From Paenibacillus sp. cl123 (GTDB lineage Bacteria > Bacillota > Bacilli > Paenibacillales > NBRC-103111), in contig NZ_FMYY01000003.1 in assembly GCF_900101595.1 (NCBI RefSeq), forward strand, positions 471,658 through 535,657: a DNA stretch of 64,000 nucleotides, read 5' to 3'. The notes under the pieces were generated by a model. It searched no databases. It saw nothing but the letters and a program-made list of their open reading frames with translations, and was not told where the DNA came from. This document shows positions 51,731 to 60,046 of the stretch, piece by piece. Position 1 is the stretch's first letter. Every line of letters starts with the position of its first letter. A program made the translations under genes and the position numbers.

Positions 51731-53026
51731 ATGAAAGCGATCGTCAAACCGACGCCTCGATTGGAAGGCACGATTAACGCATTATCTTCCAAAAACTATA
51801 CGACCCGTTACTTGCTTATCGGCGCTCTGGCCGATGGGACAAGCACCGTTCATTATCCGGCCCACAGCGAGGACAGCGATGCGATGCGCCGCTGCATCCG
51901 CGATCTGGGGGCTGTCATCGAAGAGGATGACGAGAAGATGACGATCCGCGGCTTCGGCAGCCATCCGAAGCATGTCAGCGAGCTGAACGTCGGAAATGCC
52001 GGCGCTGTGCTGCGCTTTCTTATGTCGGTTGCGGCTTTCCTGCCGGAAGTGACGTTCGTGAACACGTACCCTGATTCGCTCGGCAAACGTCCCCATGACG
52101 ACTTGATCGACTCCCTCCGCCAGATGGGGGTTGAAGTCGAACATCGCGATGGCAAGCTGCCGATTACGATCCGCGGCGGTAAGCCGCGCGGCGGCAAGCT
52201 GACAGTGTCCGGCAATATCAGCTCCCAATTCCTGAGCTCGCTTCTATTCGTCGCCCCGCTGCTTGAAGAAGATACCGAACTTACGGTGCTTCACGATCTG
52301 AAGTCGAAGATCATCGTCGGCCAGACGCTGGAGGTTATTGCGCAAGCAGGCATCCAAATCGAAGCGTCCGAGGATCTGATGTTTTACCGGATTCCGGGCA
52401 GGCAGCAGTACAAGCCGCAAAGCTATACGGTTCAAGGCGACTACCCGGGCTCGGCCGCCATCCTCGCCGCCGCTGCGGTGACCCATTCCGATGTGAAGGT
52501 GCTTAGATTGGCTGAGCAAAGCAAGCAGGGAGAGCGCGCCGTGGTGGACGTGCTCCGCGAGATGGGCGTCAACCTGACGCATGACAATGATGTGGTGCAT
52601 GTCCAGGGCAATCAAACGCTGAAGGCCGGAGAGTTTGACGGCGATCATTTCACGGATGCGGTGCTGGCGATGGTGGCTGCCGCCGTGTTCGCCGAAGGCA
52701 CCTCCCGTTTTTATAATGTAGAAAATTTGCGGTACAAGGAATGCGACCGCATCACGGACTATTTGAACGAGCTCCGCAAGGCTGGCGCCGATGTGGAAGA
52801 GCGTCAAAGCGAAATTATCGTACACGGCCGGCCGCAAGGCGTGGCTGGGGGCGTTGAGATCAACGCGCATTACGATCATCGTGTGATCATGGCGCTGACG
52901 GTCGTCGGCCTTCGCTCGGAGAAGGGGCTTGTCATCAACGATGCTCATCATGTGGCCAAGTCTTATCCCCAGTACTTTGATCATCTGCTGTCGCTTGGCG
53001 CCCAGATCGAACTGGTCGAGGACTAA
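51731..53026 (+). CDS. aroA: EPSP synthase (3-phosphoshikimate 1-carboxyvinyltransferase)
   Basis: 431 aa; AAGGAG 13 bases before ATG. Catalytic residues kept: K21 and R26 (SSKNYTTR), SSQFLSSLL, Asp in DHFTDAVLAM, YKECDR, YDHRVIMAL and Lys in HVAKSYPQYF. The PEP/glyphosate loop reads GNAGAVLRFL, with Ala92 and Phe96 where E. coli has Thr97 and Pro101, and Asn22 replaces Ser23. These changes lie at the glyphosate-binding site. It joins shikimate 3-phosphate with PEP. A variant or second copy of AroA is possible. Confidence 0.9.
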   Translation: MKAIVKPTPRLEGTINALSSKNYTTRYLLIGALADGTSTVHYPAHSEDSDAMRRCIRDLGAVIEEDDEKMTIRGFGSHPKHVSELNVGNAGAVLRFLMSVAAFLPEVTFVNTYPDSLGKRPHDDLIDSLRQMGVEVEHRDGKLPITIRGGKPRGGKLTVSGNISSQFLSSLLFVAPLLEEDTELTVLHDLKSKIIVGQTLEVIAQAGIQIEASEDLMFYRIPGRQQYKPQSYTVQGDYPGSAAILAAAAVTHSDVKVLRLAEQSKQGERAVVDVLREMGVNLTHDNDVVHVQGNQTLKAGEFDGDHFTDAVLAMVAAAVFAEGTSRFYNVENLRYKECDRITDYLNELRKAGADVEERQSEIIVHGRPQGVAGGVEINAHYDHRVIMALTVVGLRSEKGLVINDAHHVAKSYPQYFDHLLSLGAQIELVED

Positions 53027-53116
53027 GCGAAGAGCTGCGGACTGCCGTTACCGCGATGCGTCGCTTTTTGACAGCCAGAGGTTTCATTTCAGTACGCGAC
53101 AAAGGCGGTGAAGCTC

Positions 53117-53974
53117 GTGACCATACTGTGGAAAGGCATCCAGGTCACGCTCGGATTTTTCTTGATAGGCGGTCTGCTGTTTGCCAGCGGTGTTTTTGCC
53201 GTGCTGCTGTACGCCAAAATGACCGGGCAGGACGAATGGATGCGTCCTGCCGTTCACGCCTTCGAAGCGAGCTTGCAGGCCGGCTCGGATCAACAGGCCG
53301 ATGCAGCGCCCCCGGAGCCGCTAACCGCCGCCGGCGCTGCATCGGCAGCAGCTGCGGCTGCTCAGCCTAAGCCCGCCAGCGTGATGCTGGAAGCGCCGGT
53401 CGTCCGGCAGCTGCCCGAGCTCCCATCCGGCTGCGAGGTCACGAGTCTGACGATGTTGTTAAAGTTCCGCGGCCTGGAGAAGACGAAGATGGAGCTGGCT
53501 GCTGAGATGAAGCGGGACCCGACGCCGATCCGGTACAACAAGGACGGCTCCATCGCCTATTGGGGCAATCCGAACACCGGCTTTGTCGGCGAGCCGACAG
53601 GCAAAGCGAAAGGCTTCGGGATCTATCACACGGCGCTGTTCGAGCAGCTGAAGCAGCATGTTCCGACGGCGGTAGATTTGACCAGGCAGCCGTTCGACAA
53701 GCTGGAGGATCACCTGCGAAGCGGCATACCGGCTGTCGTCTGGACGACGATCGATTTCCAGGTTCCGAAGAAATGGGTCGTATGGGATACGCCTCTCGGT
53801 CCTATCGAGACGACCTTTATGGAGCATGCGGTGCTGCTCGTCGGTTTTGATGAAGAAAACGTATATGTAAACGATCCTTTATCCGGCCGCGGCAAGCTTA
53901 AGCTGAACAAAGCGCAGTTTATCGCCACCTGGGAAGCGATGGGCCGCCAGGCGATCAGCTATACGAACGGGTAA
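53117..53974 (+). CDS. Membrane-anchored C39-like cysteine peptidase
   Basis: 285 aa from GTG 53117 (AAAGGCGG 11 bases upstream; the GTG at 53108 is too close). One N-terminal membrane helix (about 5-30), an Ala/Pro-rich linker to about 88, then a Peptidase_C39_2 domain: LPSGCEVTSLTMLLKF with the nucleophile Cys, MEHAVLLVGFDEENVYVNDP with His and Asp. Extracellular anchored domain of the YvpB type. Target unknown. Confidence 0.8.
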   Translation: MTILWKGIQVTLGFFLIGGLLFASGVFAVLLYAKMTGQDEWMRPAVHAFEASLQAGSDQQADAAPPEPLTAAGAASAAAAAAQPKPASVMLEAPVVRQLPELPSGCEVTSLTMLLKFRGLEKTKMELAAEMKRDPTPIRYNKDGSIAYWGNPNTGFVGEPTGKAKGFGIYHTALFEQLKQHVPTAVDLTRQPFDKLEDHLRSGIPAVVWTTIDFQVPKKWVVWDTPLGPIETTFMEHAVLLVGFDEENVYVNDPLSGRGKLKLNKAQFIATWEAMGRQAISYTNG

Positions 53975-54025
53975 GGAAGGGTAAGCTGAACATACAAAAG
54001 CCCGAATTAAAGGAGTGCATTCCAC

Positions 54026-54463
54026 ATGGCATTTGAAAATCCTTCGCGGGACCGGATCAAACAAATATTGACGGATGCTCGCCAGGTAGCGGTTGTCGGC
54101 CTGTCGGACAAGCCGGACCGGGTTTCTTACATGGTGTCCGAGGCCATGCAGAAGAAGGGATATCGGATTATACCGGTTAACCCTATGGTGTCCGGCTCTA
54201 TCCTTGGTGAGGTCTGCTATGCCAGCCTTAAGGATATTCCCGGTGAGGTCGATATCGTCAACGTATTCCGCCGCAGCGACCAGGTAGTGCCTGTGGCCGA
54301 AGAAGCCGTCGCCATCGGAGCCAAAGTTCTCTGGCTGCAGCTTGGCGTCGAAAATGAAGAAGCGGCTCGGATCGCGTCGGAGGCCGGGCTCGAAGTCATC
54401 ATGGATCGCTGCATCAAGGTGGAGGATTCCATCCTGCTGCCCGGAGGGAAGGAAGTCAAGTGA
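54026..54463 (+). CDS. CoA-binding domain protein (YccU type)
   Basis: 145 aa; AAAGGAGTGCATTCCAC before ATG. A single CoA_binding_2 Rossmann domain: ARQVAVVGLSDKPDRVSYMV, IIPVNPMVSGSILGE, VDIVNVFRR, WLQLGVENEEAARIASEAGL and MDRCIKVED. These small proteins bind CoA; their role is unsettled. It overlaps thiE by four bases (GTGA). Confidence 0.85.
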   Translation: MAFENPSRDRIKQILTDARQVAVVGLSDKPDRVSYMVSEAMQKKGYRIIPVNPMVSGSILGEVCYASLKDIPGEVDIVNVFRRSDQVVPVAEEAVAIGAKVLWLQLGVENEEAARIASEAGLEVIMDRCIKVEDSILLPGGKEVK

Positions 54464-55107
54464 GCGGAACGTTGACTCATGATCTGTCCCTGTATCTGGT
54501 CATGGATATTGCTTCGTGGGAGCAGCGGACCGCTGTGCAGATCGCTGAGGCGGCTCTGGCCGGAGGCGTGACGATGCTGCAGCTGCGCGAGAAGAAAGCG
54601 CCGCTCAGACAAGTGCTCGAGACAGGGAAAGCCATCCGCAGAGCATGCCGGGAGCATGGGGTGCCGTTTATCGTCAACGATCGGGTGGACTTGGCTATCC
54701 TGCTGGAAGCGGACGGTGTGCATGTCGGTCAGGATGATCTGCCGGCATTGGACGTCAGGAGGCTGCTCGGGCCGGACGCGATCATCGGCGTTTCCGCCGG
54801 CAGCATGGAGGAAGCCGAGTGGGCCGTCTCCCAGCAAGCCGACTATTTGGGCGTAGGAGCGATTTATGCTACCTTGACTAAGGGAGATGCCGGAGCGCCT
54901 ATCGGCACGGGCCTGATCAGCCGGTTGAAGGCCCGCTGGCCTCAGCTTCCGCTTGTTGGCATAGGGGGCATTCAACCGGGCAACGCAGCGGCTGTGATTC
55001 AGGCGGGTGCGGATGGCATAGCTGTTGTGTCTGCCATATCCCGCCAGTCTGACCCCGGGAGCGCGGCTTTTGGCTTAGCCGATCTGGTGAAGAAGAGCAA
55101 GGCTTAG
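54460..55107 (+). CDS. thiE: Thiamine-phosphate synthase
   Basis: 215 aa, GTG start overlapping the preceding stop. TIM-barrel ThiE motifs: GGVTMLQLREK, PFIVNDRVDLAILLEADGVH, VGQDDLPALDVRRLLG, DYLGVGAIYATLTKGDAGAP, LVGIGGIQPGNAAAV and VVSAI. Couples HMP-pyrophosphate and thiazole phosphate to thiamine phosphate. It is separated from other thi genes and no TPP riboswitch was seen upstream, so it is expressed with the CoA-binding gene. Confidence 0.93.
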   Translation: MSGTLTHDLSLYLVMDIASWEQRTAVQIAEAALAGGVTMLQLREKKAPLRQVLETGKAIRRACREHGVPFIVNDRVDLAILLEADGVHVGQDDLPALDVRRLLGPDAIIGVSAGSMEEAEWAVSQQADYLGVGAIYATLTKGDAGAPIGTGLISRLKARWPQLPLVGIGGIQPGNAAAVIQAGADGIAVVSAISRQSDPGSAAFGLADLVKKSKA

Positions 55108-55154
55108 TACGACAGCGCCGCAGGGCAAATTTGTTAGGAATCCCGTAATAAAAT

Positions 55155-55249
55155 AAATCCTCCTTGAAGACAATAAGAAAGGCTTTCGGACGGACACGCT
55201 GATGGCGGCTGCTGCCGGAAGACTTTTTGCTAGAGCTTAAGGAGGATTT
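55155..55249 (+). promoter_or_regulatory. Leader RNA able to mask the ribosome site
   Basis: AAATCCTCCTT (55155-55165) is an exact complement of AAGGAGGATTT (55239-55249), the ribosome site of the next gene. Between them CTTTCGG (about 55182-55188) can pair with CCGGAAG (about 55215-55221). The mRNA leader could therefore fold so that translation is blocked until something opens it. Confidence 0.55.
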
Positions 55250-55252
55250 CGC

Positions 55253-56014
55253 ATGTTCACTAATCAATTCCAGAACAATTTCCAGAATCAAGCTTCCGGT
55301 GCCAATTCCCAATATCGCGGTATCGATAGTAGATATCAACCGGTAGGCTACGTGCAGTCGCAGTATAACCAATCGCTGAACCCAAGCATGAACAACACGT
55401 TTGCATCCGCAATCAGCCAACAGCCGCAAAGCTACCAGCAATTCCAAAGCCCGCAAGCTTATCACACGGCCAACTACCGCGGCGATCAACAAGGCCATGA
55501 TTCCTATTTGCGCTCCGATTCCACACAGCCGGCTCAAAGCCAGTTCGGTATGGGCGCGAGCAGCTTCCAAAGCAATAACGTCTTCGCAGCATCCGGCATC
55601 CAAAACCAAGCAGTGACGGCTAACCAGTCTTACAACACGCCGTACCAAACGACCCAATCGTTCCATACGGCCAACTACCGGGGCTCTCAGCCAGGTCATG
55701 ACGCTTATCTGCGTTCGGATTCTACACAACCGGCTCAAAGCCAATACGGCATCGGAGCTGCCAGCTTCTCGAGCAGCGCTCCGTTTGTTTCTTCCGTGAA
55801 TTCGAATTTCGGCCAGCAGCAGTCGTTCAGCAACAACGCATTTGCTCAATCCCAAAATCAATTCCAAAGCCCGCAGTCTTATCACACGGCCAACTACCGC
55901 GGCAACCAGCCGGGACATGACTCCTACCTGCGTTCGGATTCGAGCCAAACCGCTCAAAGCCAGTACGGCGCCGGTTCGATGAGCGCGGGCTATATAAACA
56001 AATTTCAATTCTAG
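55253..56014 (+). CDS. Gln/Asn/Ser-rich triple-repeat protein
   Basis: 253 aa; perfect AAGGAGGAT before ATG. Low complexity (Gln, Asn, Ser, Tyr, Ala), no Cys, no signal peptide. A 29-30-residue unit, YHTANYRG.Q.GHD.YLRSDS followed by .Q.AQSQ(Y/F)G, recurs at about 70-99, 138-166 and 210-239; the rest is Gln/Asn-rich spacer. Probably disordered or self-assembling; a spore-coat or surface component is a reasonable guess, with no direct evidence. The leader can hide its ribosome site. Confidence 0.75.
   Translation: MFTNQFQNNFQNQASGANSQYRGIDSRYQPVGYVQSQYNQSLNPSMNNTFASAISQQPQSYQQFQSPQAYHTANYRGDQQGHDSYLRSDSTQPAQSQFGMGASSFQSNNVFAASGIQNQAVTANQSYNTPYQTTQSFHTANYRGSQPGHDAYLRSDSTQPAQSQYGIGAASFSSSAPFVSSVNSNFGQQQSFSNNAFAQSQNQFQSPQSYHTANYRGNQPGHDSYLRSDSSQTAQSQYGAGSMSAGYINKFQF
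55460..55969 (+). repeat. Three coding repeats of about 90 bp
   Basis: Units at 55460-55549, 55664-55750 and 55880-55969 encode the YHTANYRG...YLRSDS module. Third positions differ between copies while the protein is kept, which suggests selection on the module rather than a recent duplication. Confidence 0.8.
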
Positions 56015-56037
56015 AACGACGAAACCCGCATGAACGA

Positions 56038-56060
56038 AGCGAGCCGCAAGGCTCGCTTTT
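56038..56060 (+). terminator. Terminator of the repeat-protein gene
   Basis: AGCGAGCC-GCAA-GGCTCGCT (56038-56057) followed by TTT. Tetraloop hairpin 23 bases past the stop. Confidence 0.8.
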
Positions 56061-56085
56061 GCGCGCTTAAGGCGAAGGGGGATCG

Positions 56086-56114
56086 TTGACAAATATAGGG
56101 TTAGCGCTTACCAT
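56086..56114 (+). promoter_or_regulatory. Promoter of the PTS genes with a cre-like overlap
   Basis: TTGACA (56086-56091), 17-base spacer, TACCAT (56109-56114). GGTTAGCGCTTACC (56099-56112) is a near-palindrome with the central AGCGCT typical of LacI/CcpA operators and covers spacer and -10, so repression is likely. This also shows that the TTG at 56086 is a -35 and not a start codon. Confidence 0.7.
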
Positions 56115-56160
56115 CGTAGTAGTCGGGGAATGTGTCTATAGAAGGGAGGCTCCAGCGCCT

Positions 56161-58059
56161 TTGAATTGGATGGGAAACCTGCAGCAGCTGGGAAGATCGT
56201 TGATGCTGCCAACCATCACTTTGCCTATAGCGGCGCTACTGCTCCGTCTAGGCACCCTGCCGTGGGAGCAGGTGTACATGCCCCAGATCGGGGAAATCTT
56301 CATTACATTCGGAACCATTATCTTTACATATTTGCCGCTGATCTTCGCCGTCGGGGTGGCCCTTGGCCTGACGGAAAGCGCGGGTATCGCCGGCATGTCA
56401 GCCCTTATCGGGCATTATATGTTTGCGCACACCTTGCAGCGTTATCTCGGCGAATCCTTCCAGCTCGGCGTTCCCGGGGGGATATTGGTCGGGTTGATCG
56501 CTGCGATTATTTACCACCGGGTCAAACATATTCAGCTCCCGGAAGCCATACAATTTTTTGGAGGGCCGCGCCTGGTTCCTTTATTTATGGGGCCGGCGAT
56601 GTTTGTGCTGGTGCTGCTTACTATCCAGCTCGGCCCCCTGATGAATGCGGGTATGCAGAAGCTGACCGATATGCTGTTCAGTCTGGGAGGCTTCGGCACT
56701 TTTCTGTACGGGGTTATCCACAGACTGCTTGTCCCGTCCGGTCTTCACCATGTGTTCAATAATTTCTTCTGGTTTCAGTTAGGCAGCTATGACAACCAAG
56801 GACAGCCGGTGTTCGGAGACCTGCCGCGCTATTTTGCCGGAGACCCTACCGCGGGCATCTATATGGCCGGGCTGTACCCCATCATGATGTTTGCTTTGCC
56901 TGCCATCGCGCTGGCGATTATTCAAGAGGCGCGGGAGGATTTGAAGCCGAAGATCCGCAAAACGTTTCTGACGGCTGCGTTTGCCTGCTTTCTGACCGGT
57001 GTGACCGAGCCGATCGAGTTTGCGTTCCTGTTCGTAGCTCCGTATCTTTTTTTCGTGCATGCCATTTTATCCGGCTTATCCATGTGGATCGCCTTCAAGC
57101 TCGATATCCATCACGGCTTTTCTTATTCGGCTGGAGCCATTGATTATTTGATCAACCTGCATCTTTCAACGAACGGTTGGCTGCTTATACCTGTCGGGCT
57201 GGCGTACGGCGTCTTCTACTACGTGCTGTTCCGCTGGGCCATCCGGACGTTCCGTCTGCCGACGCCAGGCCGCGAGGAAGGCTCTCAGCTGGAGGAATGG
57301 GCCGGAGATATCCCTTACCGCTCCCCGCTTATTCTGGAGGCGCTGGGAGGCAAGAACAACCTGAAGAGTCTGGAAGCGTGCATCACGCGCCTGAGGATCA
57401 CGCTGGAGAACGATAAACTGATGGATACCGCTGCTCTTCGCCATCTGGGCGCAGCAGGCGTCATTTCGCTCGGGGGAGGCAACGTCCAGGTTGTATTCGG
57501 CACCTACTCGGAGCTGATTCGCGAGGAGATTAACAAGGTACTCCGTAAGGATATTCATCAAGTGCTGTTCAGCTCTCCGATGCAGGGGCGGATGATTGCG
57601 TTGGAGGATGTGCCCGACAAGATTTTCGCCGGCAAAATTGTCGGCAACGGCGTAGCCTTTATTCCGGACAAGGGGGAGCTGGTCGCTCCTATCGCGGGGC
57701 GCATCATGCACGTCTACCCTACGCTCCATGCCTTGGGCATTGAAACGGAGGAGGGACTTCAAGTGCTGCTTCATATCGGGATCGATACGGCCCAGCTTCA
57801 GGGCAAGCATTTTACTTGCTTTGTAAAGGAAGGCGATGAGGTGGAGGCCGGTCAACTGCTAGTTCGCTTCAATCTGCAGAAAGTCAAACAAGGCTCCAAA
57901 TCGCTGGCGACTCCGATGCTGATTACGAACGCGGACGCCGTCAAGGCATGGAGCTTTGCGCCTTATAAAGCGGTGAAGAAAGGCCAGGCCTCCGTGATGT
58001 CGGTCGTTCTTAAAGATACCGCTACAACAGGAACAAGGGGAGGGAACGTTTTTGGTTAG
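56161..58059 (+). CDS. PTS permease EIICBA, N-acetylglucosamine type
   Basis: 632 aa from TTG 56161, eleven bases after GGAGG; typical first residues MNWMGNLQQLGRSLMLPTIT follow. About 1-380: EIIC with ten or so helices and the glucose-family signature GVTEPIEFAFLFVAPYLFFV; HHGFSYSAGAIDYLINL fits GlcNAc permeases. About 395-470: EIIB with phospho-Cys near 407 (LEACITRLRITL). About 490-632: EIIA with phospho-His near 538 (LLHIGIDT). The EIIA domain means no separate Crr is required. It overlaps enzyme I by eight bases. Confidence 0.9.
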   Translation: MNWMGNLQQLGRSLMLPTITLPIAALLLRLGTLPWEQVYMPQIGEIFITFGTIIFTYLPLIFAVGVALGLTESAGIAGMSALIGHYMFAHTLQRYLGESFQLGVPGGILVGLIAAIIYHRVKHIQLPEAIQFFGGPRLVPLFMGPAMFVLVLLTIQLGPLMNAGMQKLTDMLFSLGGFGTFLYGVIHRLLVPSGLHHVFNNFFWFQLGSYDNQGQPVFGDLPRYFAGDPTAGIYMAGLYPIMMFALPAIALAIIQEAREDLKPKIRKTFLTAAFACFLTGVTEPIEFAFLFVAPYLFFVHAILSGLSMWIAFKLDIHHGFSYSAGAIDYLINLHLSTNGWLLIPVGLAYGVFYYVLFRWAIRTFRLPTPGREEGSQLEEWAGDIPYRSPLILEALGGKNNLKSLEACITRLRITLENDKLMDTAALRHLGAAGVISLGGGNVQVVFGTYSELIREEINKVLRKDIHQVLFSSPMQGRMIALEDVPDKIFAGKIVGNGVAFIPDKGELVAPIAGRIMHVYPTLHALGIETEEGLQVLLHIGIDTAQLQGKHFTCFVKEGDEVEAGQLLVRFNLQKVKQGSKSLATPMLITNADAVKAWSFAPYKAVKKGQASVMSVVLKDTATTGTRGGNVFG

Positions 58060-59950
58060 GGGGATCGGAGCTTCATCCGGCATTGCGATGGGCAGGGCTT
58101 TCGTTATTCCGACCTGGGAGTGGGACTTTCCCGACAAGCTGATCGATGTTACGGATTTGGCTTATGAGTTTGAGCGCCTGTACGACGGCATTCGCAGCTC
58201 CAAGGACGAGATTGAACAGATCAAGCAGGAATTCGTCAGCGTTCTGGGCGAAGAACAGACGCAAATCTTTGACGCGCATCTTGCCATTCTTGAGGACCCT
58301 GTGTTTATGAATGAAGTCCAGGGCATTATGCAGCGTCAATACAAGGCGGCCGAAGTAGCGGTTAAGGAAACGATCGAAAAGTTCGTCAATATGTTCGACC
58401 TGCTCGATGACGGATACATGAAGGAAAGGGCTTTGGACATCAAGGATGTCGGCAATCGGCTGCTCAAGCATCTCCTCGGAGCGCTCGAGGAAACCTTGCC
58501 GCCCAAGGACGAGCCGTATGTGCTGGTTGCCAAAGAGCTGATCCCGTCTCAGATGGTGCATCTGGACGTCACGCAAACGCTTGGTCTTGTTACCATGATG
58601 GGCGGTAAAACCTCGCATGTGGCGATTATGGCCAGAGCGATGGGGGTTCCTTACGTGCTGGGTCTTGAAGGCAAGCTGGCGGAGCCCATTCAGACGGGGG
58701 ATTACCTGATCATCGACGGAGAGGAAGGAACCGTCTACGTCAATCCCCCGCGGCACGAAATCGAGCGCTACGAGCGCATGCAAGAGACGTGGAGGAAGCA
58801 GCAGGATCAGCTCCAGCAGCTGGCCGGTCTCCCTTCCCAAACGCTGGATGGACTGAATCTGCACTTGGCGGCTAATATTAGCTCGATCAAGGAACTGGAG
58901 CAGTCCATCGCCAAGGGGGCGTCGGGGGTCGGCTTATTCCGCACGGAATTTCTCTATATGAACCGCGCCAGCTTCCCCGAGGAAGAGGAGCAGTTTGAAG
59001 TGTACCGCGAGGCGGCCGAACGGCTCGGAGGGAAGCCGCTCGTTATCCGCACGCTCGATATCGGGGGCGACAAGCATCTCGATTACCTGGAGCTGCCCGA
59101 AGAGGAGAATCCGTCGCTCGGATACCGGGCAATTCGTCTTCTGCTGGATCGGGTTGATCTGTTCAAGACTCAGCTGCGCGCAATTTTGAGGGCGAGCCAC
59201 TACGGCAGCATTAAAATCATGTATCCGATGATCTCGACGCTGGAAGAGCTTCGCCGGGCCAATGAGGTGCTGAGCGAGGTGAAGGAGGAGTTGGCTGCGG
59301 AGGGTGTTCCTTTCTCCGAGCATGTTCCGGTGGGAATTATGATCGAGCTTCCCGCCGCTGTGATGATCTCGGATTTACTCGCGCAGGAGGTCGACTTCTT
59401 CAGTATCGGAACCAATGATCTGGTGCAGTACGTGCTTGCCGTCGACCGGATGAATGAGCAGGTCGCTCATTTGTACGATCCGTTTCATCCGGCTGTTCTT
59501 CGTCTGCTGAAGATCACTGCGGACAATGCCAAGGCGGGCGGCATTCATGTGAGCGTATGCGGAGAGCTGGCCGGCGATGTCCGGGCGCTGCCGTTATGGA
59601 TGGCGCTTGGGATCAAGGAGCTCAGCATGTCCGTGTCCTCGATTCTGCGGATGAAAAACAGCCTGATTCAAAGCCGGCATAGCGATGCCGCCAATCTGTG
59701 GAAGGAGCTGGCGGTTTGCTCCAGCAGCGCGGCGGTGCTTCAAGTGCTGGGCCGGTATTGGGAGACGGGTCTGGCGCAAGCGCCGGGTAACCATGAGCGG
59801 CCGAATGAGCCTTCGAAGGAACCGTTAAATGAACCTTCGAGAAAACCGTTGGATGAACCGTCTAAGCAGTCGGATAAATCAACAGAAAAAACAACGGATG
59901 ACCCGTCTGGAGCTTCGTCCGAATCGTCTTCGGCCAGCGGGTGCATCTGA
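58052..59950 (+). CDS. ptsI: PTS enzyme I with a repetitive C-terminal tail
   Basis: 632 aa from TTG 58052 (AGGG seven bases upstream). Phosphorylates HPr from PEP. RGIGASSGIAMGRAF at the start, GGKTSHVAIMARAMG with H189, RTEFLYM, LDIGGDKHL, IGTNDLVQYVLAVDRMN and active-site Cys in SVCGELAGD. Usual length is about 570-575; from about residue 579 there is a 54-residue hydrophilic tail with NEPSKEPL, NEPSRKPL, DEPSK repeats, then Ser/Thr/Asp-rich sequence. It is coupled to the EIICBA gene; no ptsH is seen nearby. Confidence 0.93.
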   Translation: MVRGIGASSGIAMGRAFVIPTWEWDFPDKLIDVTDLAYEFERLYDGIRSSKDEIEQIKQEFVSVLGEEQTQIFDAHLAILEDPVFMNEVQGIMQRQYKAAEVAVKETIEKFVNMFDLLDDGYMKERALDIKDVGNRLLKHLLGALEETLPPKDEPYVLVAKELIPSQMVHLDVTQTLGLVTMMGGKTSHVAIMARAMGVPYVLGLEGKLAEPIQTGDYLIIDGEEGTVYVNPPRHEIERYERMQETWRKQQDQLQQLAGLPSQTLDGLNLHLAANISSIKELEQSIAKGASGVGLFRTEFLYMNRASFPEEEEQFEVYREAAERLGGKPLVIRTLDIGGDKHLDYLELPEEENPSLGYRAIRLLLDRVDLFKTQLRAILRASHYGSIKIMYPMISTLEELRRANEVLSEVKEELAAEGVPFSEHVPVGIMIELPAAVMISDLLAQEVDFFSIGTNDLVQYVLAVDRMNEQVAHLYDPFHPAVLRLLKITADNAKAGGIHVSVCGELAGDVRALPLWMALGIKELSMSVSSILRMKNSLIQSRHSDAANLWKELAVCSSSAAVLQVLGRYWETGLAQAPGNHERPNEPSKEPLNEPSRKPLDEPSKQSDKSTEKTTDDPSGASSESSSASGCI

Positions 59951-60046
59951 CAAACATGGCATGGAGCGGCCGCAGCTTCGAGAAGCCGTCGCCGGCGTCT
60001 ATGATTTGGCTAACGAACTACTTTGGGGAGAAAGGGTGCAATCACA

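Noticed and set aside
56086..56160. Extended N-terminus of the PTS permease from TTG 56086
   Set aside because: That TTG is the first half of a TTGACA -35 box, and a proper ribosome site with TTG 56161 follows.
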